Positions 38,696-52,600 of a stretch of 64,000 nucleotides of DNA are shown here, one piece after another. The first letter of the stretch is position 1, and every line of letters begins with the position of its first letter. A model generated the notes under the pieces. That model saw only the letters and a program-made list of their open reading frames with translations, did not search any database and was not told the DNA's origin. This stretch comes from Tyto alba (taxonomy: Eukaryota; Chordata; Aves; Strigiformes; Tytonidae), in assembly GCF_018691265.1 (NCBI RefSeq), contig NW_024881330.1, positions 18,682,886 through 18,746,885 of the forward strand, read 5' to 3'. The translations under genes were made by a program, and so were the position numbers.

Positions 38696-40332
38696 TGTTT
38701 TAGGTTTGGGTAGCAAGATTTTGGTACCAGGGGGGCTACAGGGGTGGCTTCTGTGAGAAGATGCCAGAAGATTCCCCCATGTTTGACAGAGCCAATGCCA
38801 GCTGGCATTGAAAGACCCACTGCTGGCTCAGGCCAAGCCTATCAGCAATGGTGGTACTGCCTCTGGGATAACATATTCAAGAAGGGGGGGAAAAAAAAAA
38901 AAAAAAAAAACAAAACAAAACCTGCACAACGGCAACTGCAGCCAGAAGAAAGGAGTGATAATATTTGAGAGAAACAACTCTGCAGATGCCAAGGTCAGTG
39001 AAGGAATGGGAGGAGGTACTCCAGGTGCTGGTGCAGAGATTCCCCTCCAGGCTGTGCCCCTGCAACCCGTGGAGGATAACAGTGGAGCAGATATATACCT
39101 GCAGCCCATGAAGGACCCCACACTGGAGCAAGTGGATGCACCTGAAGGAGGCTGTGACCCTGTGGGAAACCCATGATGAACCAGGCTCCTGGCAGAACCT
39201 GTGGATCCCTAGAGAGAGGATCTCCCTCTGGAGCAGATTTGCTGGCAGGACTTGTGACCCTGTGAGGGACTGTCCTGGTTCAGGCTCCAACAGAGTTCAT
39301 GTTCATTTTGGTAGCTGAAGGAGTGCTGCAGCACCCTGAGACCCCAGGAGCTCTCCAGGTCCTAGTGCCCTCACCTGTGTGCGGGGGCGGGGGGAGCACA
39401 GCTGGAGGGCTGGGCCCGGATTGGCCGATAGTCCATGTCATGTGACATTGTGCTCACTATATAAAGGCAGGAGTCCCCTAGGAGGGGCTGCCACTTTTTG
39501 GAGTGTTGCTGTGGTGTTTTTGTGTTTGGCATTGCTGGATGGGAGCAGGTGGGTGTCGGTGGGTGATGAGCAGCTGTATTGTACATTACCTGTTGGTACT
39601 GCTGTCAGTGTATTATTCTGTTACTGTTATTCAACTGTTTTTATCTCAACCTGTGAGTCTCCCTTTTCCCCTCTGATTCCCTCCCCATTCCACGTGGGGG
39701 GAGGGTGGGTGAGCATCTGCGGGGTGTTTAACTGCTGAGTAGGCTCAAATGATGACACTGACTCACACTGGAGCAATCTGTTCCTGAAGGATAGCACCCT
39801 GCTGGAAGGGACACATATTGGAGAAGTTCACAAAGAACTGTCGCTTGTGGGAAGGACTCACATTGGAGAAGTTTGTGGAGGACTGTCTCCTGTGGGAGGG
39901 ACCCCATACTGGAGTAGGGCAAGAGTGTGAGGAGTCCTCCAACTGAGGAGAAAGGAGCAGCAGAAACAATGTGTGATGAACTGACCACAACTCCCATTCC
40001 CTACTCCTCTGTGCCACTGGCATGGCAGGGAGGAGGCAGAGAAATTGGGAGTAAAATCAAGCCCAGGAAGGAGTGGTGAGGGGAAAGTGTTTTAAAATTT
40101 GGGTTTTATTTTCTCATTACTCTAATCTGATTTTGATTTGTAATAAACTAAACTAATTTCCCCAAGTCAAGTCTGTTTTGCCTGTGATAGTAATTGATGA
40201 GTGATCTCTCCCTGTCCTTATCTCAACCCACAAGCCTTCTGTTATATTTTCTTTCCCCTGTCCAGCTGAGGAGGAGAGTGACAGAGCAGGTTTGGTGGGC
40301 ACCTGACATTCAGTCAAGGTCAATCCATTACA
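38696..40332 (+). mobile_element. LTR, group C, split by a younger LTR
   Basis: This is an LTR of about 1,145 bp once the nested insertion (39271-39757 plus one 5-bp duplicate) is removed. It starts TGTTTTAGGTTTGGGTAGCA and ends GGTCAATCCATTACA. The flanks AAGAG (38691-38695) and AAGTG (40333-40337) fit a 5-bp target-site duplication with one change. A TATA-like TATTCAAG lies at 38874-38881 and an AATAAA signal at 40142-40147. The sequence resembles a widespread avian LTR known to me by its characteristic end (GTTTGGTGGGCACCTGACAT near 40290). Short degenerate repeats of the type GGACCCACACTGGAGCA recur across 39110-39920. A run of 20 A at 38891-38910 has expanded just after the TATA region. 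The class is probably ERVK-like, but this is not proven. Confidence 0.85.
39271..39757 (+). mobile_element. Solo LTR, group A, nested in the group C LTR
   Basis: This 487-bp LTR starts TGTCCTGGTTCAGGCTCCAA and ends CTCAAATGATGACA. A TATAAA box lies at 39460-39465, and the shared ATCTCAACCTGTGAGTCTCC block lies near 39643. It interrupts the group C LTR: the sequence before it ends GTGAGGGAC and the sequence after it continues TCACACTGGAG, matching the internal repeat GGACTCACATTGGAG of the host LTR near 39855. The target-site duplication is therefore GGGAC (39266-39270) against CTGAC (39758-39762), with two changes. It is younger than its host LTR. Confidence 0.9.
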
Positions 40333-40337
40333 AAGTG

Positions 40338-42880
40338 TTAACTCCATTGCTGGGTGGAAGACTTTCTGCAGTGTCATTGCTCTCAGCTGCGTTGATAGTG
40401 TAGTTACAAATCTACTTTAGTTCTAGTGTGCTGCTACCAGAAGTGAAATGAGTCTGTCCTCAGTCACAGAGTAAAGACAGCCAGGGAACTATTCTGGATG
40501 TTGAAATGAAAATGAACCTTAATTTTGAAGAGTTATCCTCTGAAGCCCAAATTTACCTGACCTCTACTCAAAACATATTCTTTCTTTTGGGAAAGCTCAA
40601 AGTCGTGGAAAGGTGGGTAAAGCTTTAAGTTCAGCAGAGACAGGCTGAGCAATACAGTGGCTATGCTTGTTTAGACAAGGCCTCCCTACAGTGTTTTGGG
40701 CAACATTATGTAGCTGTGATTAGATTGAAAACTTGTTGCCAGACAGCTAAGACCTGCAGGTAGCTGAAAGACAGATATGTCTCTCATTGTAATGTGGATG
40801 TGAGATACAGAAATTGGAGAACATACAGTAAAATAGTCTTCACTCCTAAACCCAAGGTAAATGTCATTGACTAATAGTACTCTGCCTGTACGTAGGGGAT
40901 ATCTGTCACAGATTGAGGTGGAAATGTCTTTTTCCTTCATTGCTGGTTAGGCAGCTATATAGTCTTAACTATTCCTAATGATTCTCAGCTTCTTGGCTAT
41001 TTCTTGGCACTCTTGGCATTTGTTTAATCTTTCCTCTGAATCCTCTGAGAAGGTTTTTTCTTTCATTTAGACTGTGACCTTTCTGTGCTTATTTATGTCT
41101 TCGTCACATCCTTGGTTGTTTTTGTAATTGACAGGCACAGAATAAGATTTCTGTTGTGGTTTATTTTGTTATGCTTTTTACTTAAGTGTCTTGAAGGGTC
41201 TATCTTTATAAATTACTGACTACTTCATATCAGCCTGAGCTCCTATACTCTATGTGACAGTCTATCTTCTATACAAACATCCTTACTGTTAATTGAAGTG
41301 TCTAATAAAACCTTAGTGTATTTTATTCTTGAGTATGATGAAACAAGGTACACATTTGTCCTGTGTATATAGTTATTCAGCAACTAAATCTTGGCAGAAG
41401 CTAAACTACTGTAGCACTGACCAAAATTAGTGGTATTTTGCTAAAATCTTTTAGTGTTTCACTTCATAAAAATTTAGAACTACATTTAAACTATAAATTG
41501 ATAATTTATATAAAACATGAAAATATAAAAATATTTTTTGTGTAAATATTCTATAATATCTACAGGCACAAAGTGTGAGTGTTTCAATGTTTTATATCTC
41601 TATTTGATATTTGGAGACACATACCTGGTTCATGAAGAGGAACATGGAACTATATTGTATCTCTCTTTTCTATCATGATGTTATGCATATGCTTTTCTCT
41701 TCCAGTACAAAAAAGAGTGCCAGAAGGTGAAATAAATTTATTTCTTCAAGTCCAAATACTAACTAAATAAACAAACATAAAATGTAGTGAGAACTGTTAA
41801 AAGTAAATCTAGGTAGACTTAATAGCTGTATTTGATTTTTTTTTTTAAGATATATTTGGACTATCAACTGAATAATAAATTGAAATCTGTCACTTTAAAA
41901 TAACTAGTTGCACATTGCTAAAACTAGAAAAAGCAACACATAACAAACACCTTCTGTAGCATTCAGACAACCTGTGACTCTAAGGCTGTCCTCACTGGTG
42001 TTACAATATAAAAAAAAAATAAAAATAAGACTGAGATGCTATTGTGACAAGCAACATAAAGAAAAATGTTTTGTTCATCACCACTTTACTGTATCAGTAT
42101 GCATATATTAAAAAGAAAGAAGGAAAATATATTTTATCCCAATTTTCCTGGGAAACCGAGGTAAAGAAATAGATTTTCTGCACTTCTGTGGTCAGATTCC
42201 TATGCATCTGTTCCACTCCAATCTTAACTAAAAGCAATGGGTTTATTAAATTTATTTAAGGGAAGTTTTAGGGCAAAATTTAGACATTCAATTTATCAAA
42301 TATGACTAAATACACCTACATTGAAACATGCTGAATAATGATATTAGAATAATTTTGTATACTTCACAACTGTTGTATTCACTTTTCTATATATTAGGTG
42401 ATTTTAAATTATAATATCATAATTAGGCATATGCTTATACTTACAAATATTAGCACAGTTTCATCTGTCAAGTGCCATACTTCCAAGAGATTTATTCTAA
42501 TAATCCTGTGTTGTTAACAGAAATAAGACTTTTATATTGGAAAGTATATAATTACATTATAATTACATTTTAGGATGTTTATTCATATTGTATAAATTAC
42601 CCTCTGAATCTTCCTCTTACTTTTTGGAATAATGACAATGATTTCATTTTTCTCATAAGAGTAGATATTATAAAGCTGCACTTTAGTGATGTTCAGTATA
42701 GTTTAAAGATCTTCAGAGAAGATCTGATCACCCATTGCAGGTGGAAATGCAGATAGATATAAAGATCATGTTCTCAGAAAATCTGTAGAAGTAGAATTTA
42801 AAATAAAATAAAAATTCCAAATGTTTATTTTTTTGTAGGACTTACAGGGAAGAAATGAAAATATGCGGAAGCAAGAATCA
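40338..42880. other. Gene-free AT-rich DNA
   Basis: I see no gene, transposon or notable repeat. Short A/T runs occur near 41837 and 42010. The open frame at 40686-40940 on the minus strand has no recognisable domain. Confidence 0.6.
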
Positions 42881-42885
42881 TTGCC

Positions 42886-43605
42886 TGTATTGGGCATAGC
42901 CAGCAGGATTTTGGTATCAGGGAGCTGCAGGTATGACCTGGGTGGGAGGAGATTAGGGGCTGCCCTGTGGTGATCATGGACAGTTCCAGCTAACTCTGCA
43001 GTGGATGACATTGACCCATCATGCACCAAATCTGGAACCTGCAACCTCTGAAAAAACATATTTAAGCCACTGGATGCTCTATGAGAGACATGCAAGGAGA
43101 CACTACAGGAGCAGGTAACGTGAAGACGCACAAAAAGAGACACAAAGGAGGTTGTGGAAGGAGAGGTGTAAGGATGCATGTGAAGACACTAAAGGAGATA
43201 CGGGAGGAGGTATGCATCTGAGGGGACTTCAGCCCATGGGTGACCCACTCCAGAGAAGGTACACCCTGAAAGAGAGGCTCTGTATGACCCACACAAGTGC
43301 AGCAGAAACAAAAAGGGTGAGTAGCAAGGCATAGCAAGAAGGAACTGCTGTGCATTGACCCTCTCCTCTGCTGTTCATCAACTCTGAAGGGACTGAGTGT
43401 AAGGTGTGGCAAAAACAAGCGGAATGGAGAAAGATGTCTGGAGTGAAGGTGAGACAGCAAAGGAGGAGGAAAAGGATTTTCCCCAAGTCTTTGTTTAACT
43501 TATTGTCTTCATTGTATCTCAATACCTCAATCAGTAATTAAAAGTTCATGCAACTGACAATAAATTAAAATTCAGTTAAATTCTCTGACCATTTTGCCCA
43601 TGACA
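42886..43605 (+). mobile_element. LTR, group D, about 720 bp
   Basis: The start TGTATTGGGCATAGCCAGCA, followed by GGATTTTGGTATCAGGGAGC, is clearly related to the start of the group C LTR at 38696. A TATA-like TATTTAAG lies at 43059-43066, the same variant as in group B. The end is TTTTGCCCATGACA. The flanks TTGCC (42881-42885) and GTGCC (43606-43610) give a 5-bp target-site duplication with one change. Groups C and B continue for about another 150 bp beyond the equivalent of TTTTGCCC, so this copy is either a shorter subfamily or 3'-truncated. The minus-strand open frames at 42766-43522 are chance frames in this purine-rich LTR. Confidence 0.7.
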
Positions 43606-43610
43606 GTGCC

Positions 43611-46600
43611 CTACGGTGATGATTTTTTTCAATGCTGAAGCTAAGGAAAACCTAGTGAAAACCACAGTTTAATAGATACTGAATACTGCTTTTATACTAT
43701 CATTTATACTGTAATTCCAATGAACAACCTCAGTTATGAAGCAACTCATGAAGCAATTTTCTGTTGAGCAATTCGCATCAAACATAGAATGAAAAGATGT
43801 ACATGATTTATATTAATGTGTGTTTGTCTGACTTTGATTTATTATGTTAATGTACTGATCAGGGAACTCCACAATGTTAATTAATAATTGTCAAAGGGAA
43901 AATAAATGGACATTCTCAAAACCAGTGTACCATTATTAAAATAATTTTAGCAGACTCAGTTTTAAAATACAGAAATAGTGAAACTGTCTCGCAACTGACT
44001 AAATAAAAAATCACTAAATTGTTCTCTAAAGAATGACAGATCATAAGGACATAAAAAGTATAGTATAAGATGTTCTTTTTGAACTGTATTTTGAGTATGC
44101 TAGCTCACAAGTATAGCACTACTTCAGGTAAATACATTAAATCTAGACAGTTCTTCCTTGAAGTCTCACGAAAACACTGAATATTTTCATAAGAAAGAAG
44201 GCAAATCTCAAAAGAGTTGTCTGAAACAGAATTTTGGTGATACTCCTGAAATGGTGGAGGCCTAGCTAAGAAACAACAGTAGCACAATTTACCCTATTAA
44301 ATAAAGTGACAAGCATTTAAGATAATAGATAGCTACAGCAACATTACAAATTTTTTTTTTGCTATGCTGAAGGACATTATGGCTGCTGTCTCTGACCTTG
44401 GTAACTCCTGTGTTGGTGGAGATTTTTCTCTGGAAAGACTGAAAAATCCATGAACCCTTCACATCGAAACCCCATTCTGTTCTTACTGTGTAAATCTCTC
44501 CAGTTTAGAGCTGGGAGAAAATGGCAGTATACATGTTTTCACTTTAAATATAGGCAAATGGAAGGGAATGAAACCACTGGAACTGTCAATCTGGCACTTC
44601 TCACTGATAATACTCATGAAACTATAAATAAAATTTCAGGAAAATTACTCTTTGGTTATATTTTTAAATTAATTTATATCTGAAATTTCCATTAATTATT
44701 GTGCTTGATATTACAAACCATGATCAAGTCCCTCCTTGAAGCCTGTAAACGGTTAATGCTAATGTATGCTACGTAATCCATTATTTTAAAATCTGATAAA
44801 TAATTATTCCTTATCACAATAGTTGATTGCTAGAACTTTAAATCTTCAAATACAGTATTCACAGCAAAAGAAAACCACAGTTCTTTATATGACTGAAGAA
44901 CAAATTAGACTGTTTTCATTTGATACAAGGACACTAAAAAGTTGATTTTTTTTTTTCTGTTTTGAACACATTAAAAACATCATATCTGTCATGTGATTTT
45001 TATGTTTCCAATCTGTATTTAGCAACACTTGCCAGATTATCTTGACAAATAGCAGGGTAAGACCCTCTTCAGTATTGCTCCTGCTGTCAGATTGAGTGGC
45101 TCGACTGGAGGATTGATGCTTTTAGCCAATGTAGTTGATAAGAATGCAAAAATATTAGTATTGTCTTTCCTACAGAAGCAATCAAAATTGCCTACATTTA
45201 TCTTCCAAATGTAAAGTAGTCTGCACTAGACTGATTCAAAAAGATAAATGTATATCAGCATGTAGGAATTATTAACAAAACTTAGCCATTTCAAAGACTA
45301 TATTTTAAAACGCCAACATCTATCAGTCTTATTCAATGGGTGCAGCACTCCACTCCCTAAGTAAACCCACTATGCCATGAACAGCTGATGGATTTGCAGT
45401 ACTGCTGAAAAATCAAGGCACTTGCAAGCTCTTAATTTAAGAATTTATATTTGTAAATGTAGTTCATATCTCATTAACTTGAAGTTAACATCCTTCAGTT
45501 CTGTAAACACATGTATGTTCTAAAAACCACAGAGAAGTGAAGTATTATGGAAATAAACACAATTTTCTTGCCTTTCTGAGGATGGTACTTCTCAAAATGT
45601 TCTAACAATTACTTAATGGTCTGTCTGACCATGTCTTTGGGAACTGCAATGTAACTGCCAGCATGTGAATTTAGGCCCCTGTTTTAACAAGATGTGGCTG
45701 TTACCTTTTTCCCTTTTCCCTAAAGAGTTATGATGAACACTCAGTTTTGTGAAAACACCTCTACCTTTTTTACAGTGAAAAGGCATTCAGTACTTTTCAG
45801 AAGCATCACAATTAAAAACATGGGACCTTTATGGACTGAAAGTGAAACAACCTTACAGAAAATAATTGGATTGCTCAGTTCACATTTTTCTATTGCAAGT
45901 AGGAGTAACGGAGACATGACAAGGTAAAAGAGTTCAACTAGAGGGAAGGAAAAGCTGATATCATAATGATACACTTTGCCAAAATTAGAATATTGATTTT
46001 AAAAAAGAAAAGTTGAATATTGATTTAAACATGGTGTAGAATTATTTTAACAGAGCTGATGTTCTTTTAAGTCATGCTACCTGCAGAAAGTTTTTTGTGG
46101 TTTTCACTGAAACAAGCATAGTAAAGTTAATTGCATTTGGAAATAATGGAACAAGAATCCCGAAAAATATTTAAATCAGTAATTAGAATAGCCAGAGTTT
46201 ATCAAGACATTATAAAATTTATTAGTCTGTTATGTACTTTTTCTTGAACTGTCCTTTCCAGGAATTTTATAATATTTTAATTCAAAATATTTAAACATGT
46301 TAATAGAGAAATTCTTTAGAAAAATTAACAGAAATGTCACTTTATAGTTGATCACACTTGTTTTCTGGAGATGAAGTTATTCAGCATTTTATTTAAGGAA
46401 GTACAGAGAAAATTCAATAAGATCATAGTGCTTAGAAAGCCCAAAAATACATAGGAATATGAAATAATTTTTATTATACACTGTAGCACATTAATGGTTA
46501 AGCTTCTACAAGGGCCTGCAACACCAAGAAAGACTGGTTCAACCTGTTCACAAGGTCTTCTCTGTAAAAAAAATCCTGACTTATGGTAAAGTTTACACAC

Positions 46601-49600
46601 AGAGTTATATTGTATTTTGTGCCTCTATGAAAGAAAAGTAGAAACTTTTCAGCTGTCTTTGCAGGTTATTTTTCACTGGCTTTTTATTTATAGTAGTAGG
46701 TATGTGATAATTTTTGTTTTCATTTTAGAGGAAAAATATTGGGAATAAAAAAAAAAAAAAAAAAACAGCTTATTTTCATATTGCTGAAACAGTCCCTCTC
46801 AGGGTCTTGGTTCATCTCTTCGAGTGCTGTCCCAATCAACCAGGACCCAGACAGAAGACAGTTGAGGCTAGACACCATTCTGCACAGTGAATTTAGATGT
46901 CATTATTGTGTTACAGGCTGTCAGAGAATCTAAAACTACAGATGTGGGCTACACTGTGCCAGTTGGTCACAGTGTCATCAGACATTCCCTGGCATATTTA
47001 ATTTAGACACAGACTCAAGTTCCTTGTATTTCAAGAATGCTAGCACCTAATTCTCCTCTATTTGTCAAATGCTGTCAAGAGGAATCCATGCTAGCAGTTC
47101 CAAATCAGAGGTATAACCACCCCCACCTGCAGCTCCTGCCGTCACCAATTTGGTTTGATTCTGGTGTGGAGTCATCTTTGTACTCCTGCTGGAAATCTGG
47201 CAGGGCCTACCTGACAGGTCTTCATGCTGAAATACAGCTAAGCAATGCTAAACTTAAAATTCTTGTAAATGAGGTTACAAAGAAACTTGTTATATCCTTT
47301 GTTTTATTTTTTTTTTCTGTCCACATTGAGGAATCTGAGTTCTATCCATCTAACTGTGCTAGCCCTATGTTTGGCATTTTGATTTTTCACACAGTTGCTT
47401 AATCCCTCTTTAGCTACCAAATCTTCTGATCCTTCCTTTCTGTTTAGAGCCTGTCCTTTGTCTGTTCCCACTGCAAATGACTGGAGTTTTGCCACTGACT
47501 AAAATAGGCATTGTTTTTTTGCCCCCAAATTGATTAATTATTGGAGAAAATATATTTTTAACAGTTTAGTTCATGAGAGTATGTCATTCATCTTAATATT
47601 TTTTTACTAAGTTTAAATTAACTTTTAATTAATGCTAAACATCTGATGTTTATCTACCTAATTTGCTTACATGCTATAATACTGTTGTTTATTTATATGT
47701 AAAATCTTTCTCAAAAAATGCAAAATATTCTGGCTAGGTAAACTCTTCAGTCACTCAGATTTCAGCTTTTTCTATTTTTTCCACTAATGGAAATATTTCC
47801 TTATTCATACTAATGCATGATGACATCTCAGCTAGTACATAAATCTCACAGTACCTTGACCTCTTTGCAAAATTGAAAAGTCTGAACAAAATTTGACTAA
47901 ACATTTGTGAAAATTGACCTCTGGTGCTACATGCTATGTATTATGATGACAGTCCTACTTATTCCTGAGATAGAGCCAACACAAAATTGCCATTTTGCAC
48001 TGTGTACAAGAATAAGCCTGTCTGCATTGCAAGTGCCATCACAGTGTGTTAATCACTCCAGCTCTGTTATAATGCCATATTTTTACCTGAAACTATAGCT
48101 GGCTTCAACTAGGGTTAAGAATACTCATTAACTGTGTCCTCATAAATGATTCTTACTTATTATTGTAGAAATACATCAAGGCACAGTAAAAGGATAAGTC
48201 ATACAGCATGAATATACAGATTGGGTAGTTAAAATACAGAGAGAACATGTTCAGGATTCTGAATACATATTTAGCATCAGGTTCTTCACTGACTTGCTCT
48301 GATTTCAACGTGGCAGCTCTGAATATAAAACAAAGCAGAATTTGGCTAAAATGAGTTTAACCACTAGTCACTTGACAACATTAGTCAAAAAAACTACTTA
48401 GATTTTCATAGGGAATGTGATGGGGAAATTACATAGTAAAAGAGGAGCACTGTTTGAATTTTACATTAAAGCCTGCTTTTTGTAGTACACTATCTTGAAG
48501 CATGGTTCTGAAATCTTCATCACACACTAGATTTCAATTTTCTGTGGTCTTTTACCATAACATTTAGGCTAAAATAGCTTAATAACTAAGAGTGAAGGAG
48601 TGGAAGAATTTGCCAGAGATCATTGTTTTAGGCATTTTTAAGCTTTATGATTGCATTTTACTTTTCTTGGATAGTTTGAATATGTTACAATATAGAAGGC
48701 TGTTAAATCAATGTATGGATAACACACATACAGTTCTTACCTGAGTCTATTGATAACATTTGACAAAGAAACCTCTGTTAAAGCAAAACTTTTGCTCTGT
48801 ACTATAGAAAAAAACAAGTACAACCTTCATTAGAAAAAATGATTTCCATATTAAACTTCCTTGTCTTTTCTTTTAGTTATTACTTGACTCACTCCATCTT
48901 CCCCCTTTCTTACCTCTCCCTGTTTTACAGTTTTTAATGTCATTTTCAGAAATTTCACATCCAACTATCCTATTTACGGGGGTAATTAGATACTACCAGA
49001 ATGACACCTGGTGGCAAGACAACACTGTCGTAGACTTTCTAGGAAAGGATGAATATAGTCAAATCATCAACTCTTAATGATGAATGGAAAGCCTCCAAGA
49101 ACAACATATAGGCCTATAACATAGCCCTATCTTATATAGCTTTACATAATAGCTGCTAAGACTGTTACTTTTGAAAAGACAGATGACTGACTCTGGGTGG
49201 TATTTTTCTTCAAAACTACTATAGATCTCATATCAATTGCTCATGTTAGAGCTTAGGTGATGCTGACCAAGCACAGCAGACCTTGTGGGTCAGCTCTGGA
49301 TTTACACATAGCTATCATCTCCATAATCTACCACTGGAACTTTCTCAACTCTTTAGACATGAAATGAAAAAGTCATTGTGTTATTTTTGTGAATTATACT
49401 AAAATCAAATATTGAAATCTGTAGGCTGAGCTTACAAGTGCCCCTAAAGAAAAAGAATCCAGAGCCAAGATCACACACCTGGGAAATTATGAGCGGATTC
49501 CAGGGCAGTAGTTTGGGTATGGAAACCTGGAGCGCAAGTATCTTCCTTCCTCTTTGGGACATTTACATGGGCTGCCATGTACAGCTGCAGTATAAGCCTG

Positions 49601-52600
49601 GGAAGCATCAGAGGGCTGATATACCCACAGGTCCTGGACTTGCTCTAGTACATGTTGCTTCTTCCAACCTCTTTTTTCTTCACTTGTGTTTCAGGTATTG
49701 GTGAAAGTCAGACTGAGTTAAATACCTGGGATGACACAGTGCCATGTGTGTCATTCAGGCAAGATGAGGCAAAATAACAAATAAGAAAGCATTGCCCAAG
49801 TCTTATGACACAGGTGTCATGTTTGATGGTCTCTTAAAAACAGAGCAATATGAATACTACTAAGGAAGCTTTTAGGCACACTAAAGTTATAAATGGTGTC
49901 ATGGAAGCCATAATCTAGCACAGGACACTTTCATGAGAATGATTTGCATAGGCAGAAGTGAAGGGATATATACTGGGATTTTGTCACCTGGAACATAACT
50001 GATGATGACTTAAGCACAAAACAGCCTTGAGAGGTTTTGACTTTAAGACTTTATAGAATAAAACAGTACCCTAAAATCGAAATAAAATTGTAACATTCTA
50101 TTTCATATTGAATGTTAATATATCCAATTCTCACGTGAAGCCAATTTTACAACTTTATTTAGATTTTAGAGGTTGTCTAAGTACTTTACAGTACTCATAG
50201 AATGGGTGAAGTTATTGATCTATGACCAACAAGATAGAACTCAGCCAAAACAATATCAGAAGAAAAAAAAAGAAACAAAATCCTCTCCTTTTTTTTTTTT
50301 TTCTGTAACCAATCCCATATTCAGAAGTTTATTGTTTCTACAAAGCAAATAATTTCACCCACTCTAAGAGTATTTAAGCATTTTAACATTTATTCAAAAT
50401 ATAAAGGCTGTAAAACTCACCTTTCTACTATGTCCTTATAAATTAATGTTATAAGTACTAGATCCCAGTCAAAAATAACAATATTGTTTCAAAATATGGT
50501 TTACTTCCATTAGGTACAAACCTCTCTTCCTCTTAACTCCTCAAAACCCTCAAGATTATCTACAGAAATTAGAAGAGCACTGAATGGAGCAAACCACAGG
50601 ACAACCTGCTGGGTAATGGACATTGGATTTTCACAGTTCAAAGTTCCTGGGCAATCCTTATGATTTCCTTAGACATAGATACTCTTGCAAGTCTTGATCT
50701 CTTATGAACTGATGATAAATTCAGTAAATACAGTAGTTTAATATGGCTTTTTTGGAAATCTAGATAACCTATAAATGTTTTTTTCTGCTACCAAATAAAC
50801 ACCAGATGGTTGTGTGAACTGCATATAACATCTAATATTTTTCACAAAAATTAGTAACAGAATGTTGACATATAATTTTACAAAGCAAATAAAAACCAGT
50901 AATAACCAAAATATTTACTTTCAGAAAGTGGATACACATTTTATAGGTACATGTCTTTAAAGTAATCATTTATTACATTTTTTCCCATTGTTGGATTTTC
51001 TCCTATGCATTTCATCTCTATCAGAAGGAAAAATAATAAGAAGGAATTATTTAATAAATAATTTATTTGTTGTGACTGCATATTAGAGTCAAATTTAACA
51101 GTTCTATGATGTCTAATCTATGCTAAATTCTTGTTTAATCAAATATGATTATATGCAGGAAAACATGAAAGCTTTATAGGATAGTGCATGTATAAGATAT
51201 AATAGTGCAAATATAAACTACAATAGAAGTAAATTTCTTGTCAGTCAGCAAGACATGCATCTACTAATAAATTATTTTGTTCATCAATCTTTCAATTTAT
51301 AAGTCTGACATTTAAAACTGAAAATTGTAAGGAAGCTCAAAATGAAAGAGCCTTTGCTGGCAGTGTGAAAGAAATTGGCATTCTGAAATACAGAACTGAT
51401 GCAAACCTAAAAATATTTTAAGACAGACTTCAGAGTTCTTTCCCCAGTGCACTGGTAAATTACAAAGTGTTCCAATATTTTAATTTTCCCAAGTTTTCCT
51501 TATTTGTCCATAAAATTCTTCATTGCAATGCTCAAGAATCATGGAGTAAATCTCTTTTCATTTGAAAACATCATTTGGGATACTTAAGAATTTCTTTCTC
51601 TTCTGTTCCTTAATGACTTCTGTCTAGCCTTAAGTTCCCAGTTGCTAACAATTCACTGAAAACCACAAGGATACTACTCACAGAAGAAAATGTAGAAACA
51701 GTGTAAAGCATTGGCGATATATTCCTCAAGATATTTGCACATCTTTTTCTCCCATGTGAATCCATCTGCACAGAAAATGAAATACAGTACAGTTTCATTC
51801 TTTAGGGAAGCTTGTGAATGTCTTGGGAAAAAAAAAAAAAATCAGATTTAAAGATTTTTCCAAAGTCTTGATGAGTATTAGATATATGATTACAATATCC
51901 CTTTTTTATAGGCCTCATTTGCACACAAAGTGTATCAGTTTCATGAAAATTGGTTCAGGCAGACTGTTATCAAATGTCTGTGTGAAGAGATATTGAAGTT
52001 TCAAAGCCACTTACTTCTATACTTAGAATATATAAAGAATTGGAGTTCTGATGTTGAGGTGCTGTGAAACTATTCTAATTTACATTGTTGACTATCTTTT
52101 GGCAAATCTTTGATGTTACCAGGAATCCAAATTGTGAATGAAAGCCCAGTTATGAAACATGTATTGACAAAGTAAAAAGACTGCTTCTTACTGGAGGAAC
52201 AAAAGAGAAATGTATACAGAGCATGCTAGGGTTGAAATAATACTAACAGGTTTTGTAAGCTTTTTAGTAGACATGAAAATGCTTTGTAAGTTTTAAGCTC
52301 TAGCCTAAATTAGACTAGCAATATATGTTAAAATAAGAAGAATAAAAGGAAATGGTAACAAATAGGGGGCTCAAGAAGCAGTAACATTTTCACCAACAGC
52401 ATGATCATAGAATGGGATCAGACAATCTTAAGAAGAATGTAAGACTTAGACTCAAAGCTAGTGTCCTTGGAGACAGTGACATGTTACTTACATCCATTTT
52501 TCCTATTTATAAGAATGTGTTTTACATTAATAATTAGAAGAAGGGCTTGCCCTAGAGCAAGGTATCTCTGAAAATAACCTCTCCTTTATAGTAACATTCT

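Noticed and set aside
38808..39290. Open frames of 119-137 codons with lysine or phenylalanine runs
   Set aside because: They run through the A-run and the body of the group C LTR and have no retroviral similarity.
35101..39757. A provirus with two group A LTRs in the same orientation (35101-35605 and 39271-39757), with similar outer flanks CTGAT and CTGAC
   Set aside because: The first LTR has its own perfect duplication CTGAT on both sides. The second interrupts a group C LTR that continues on its far side. The 3.7 kb between them holds no retroviral coding sequence.
42766..43522. Overlapping minus-strand open frames of 97-137 codons
   Set aside because: They lie antisense to the purine-rich group D LTR; stop codons are scarce there because of composition.
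47037..47402. A 121-codon open frame on the plus strand
   Set aside because: It has no domain or family resemblance, is rich in low-complexity phenylalanine where it crosses a T-run, and has no exon signals worth trusting.
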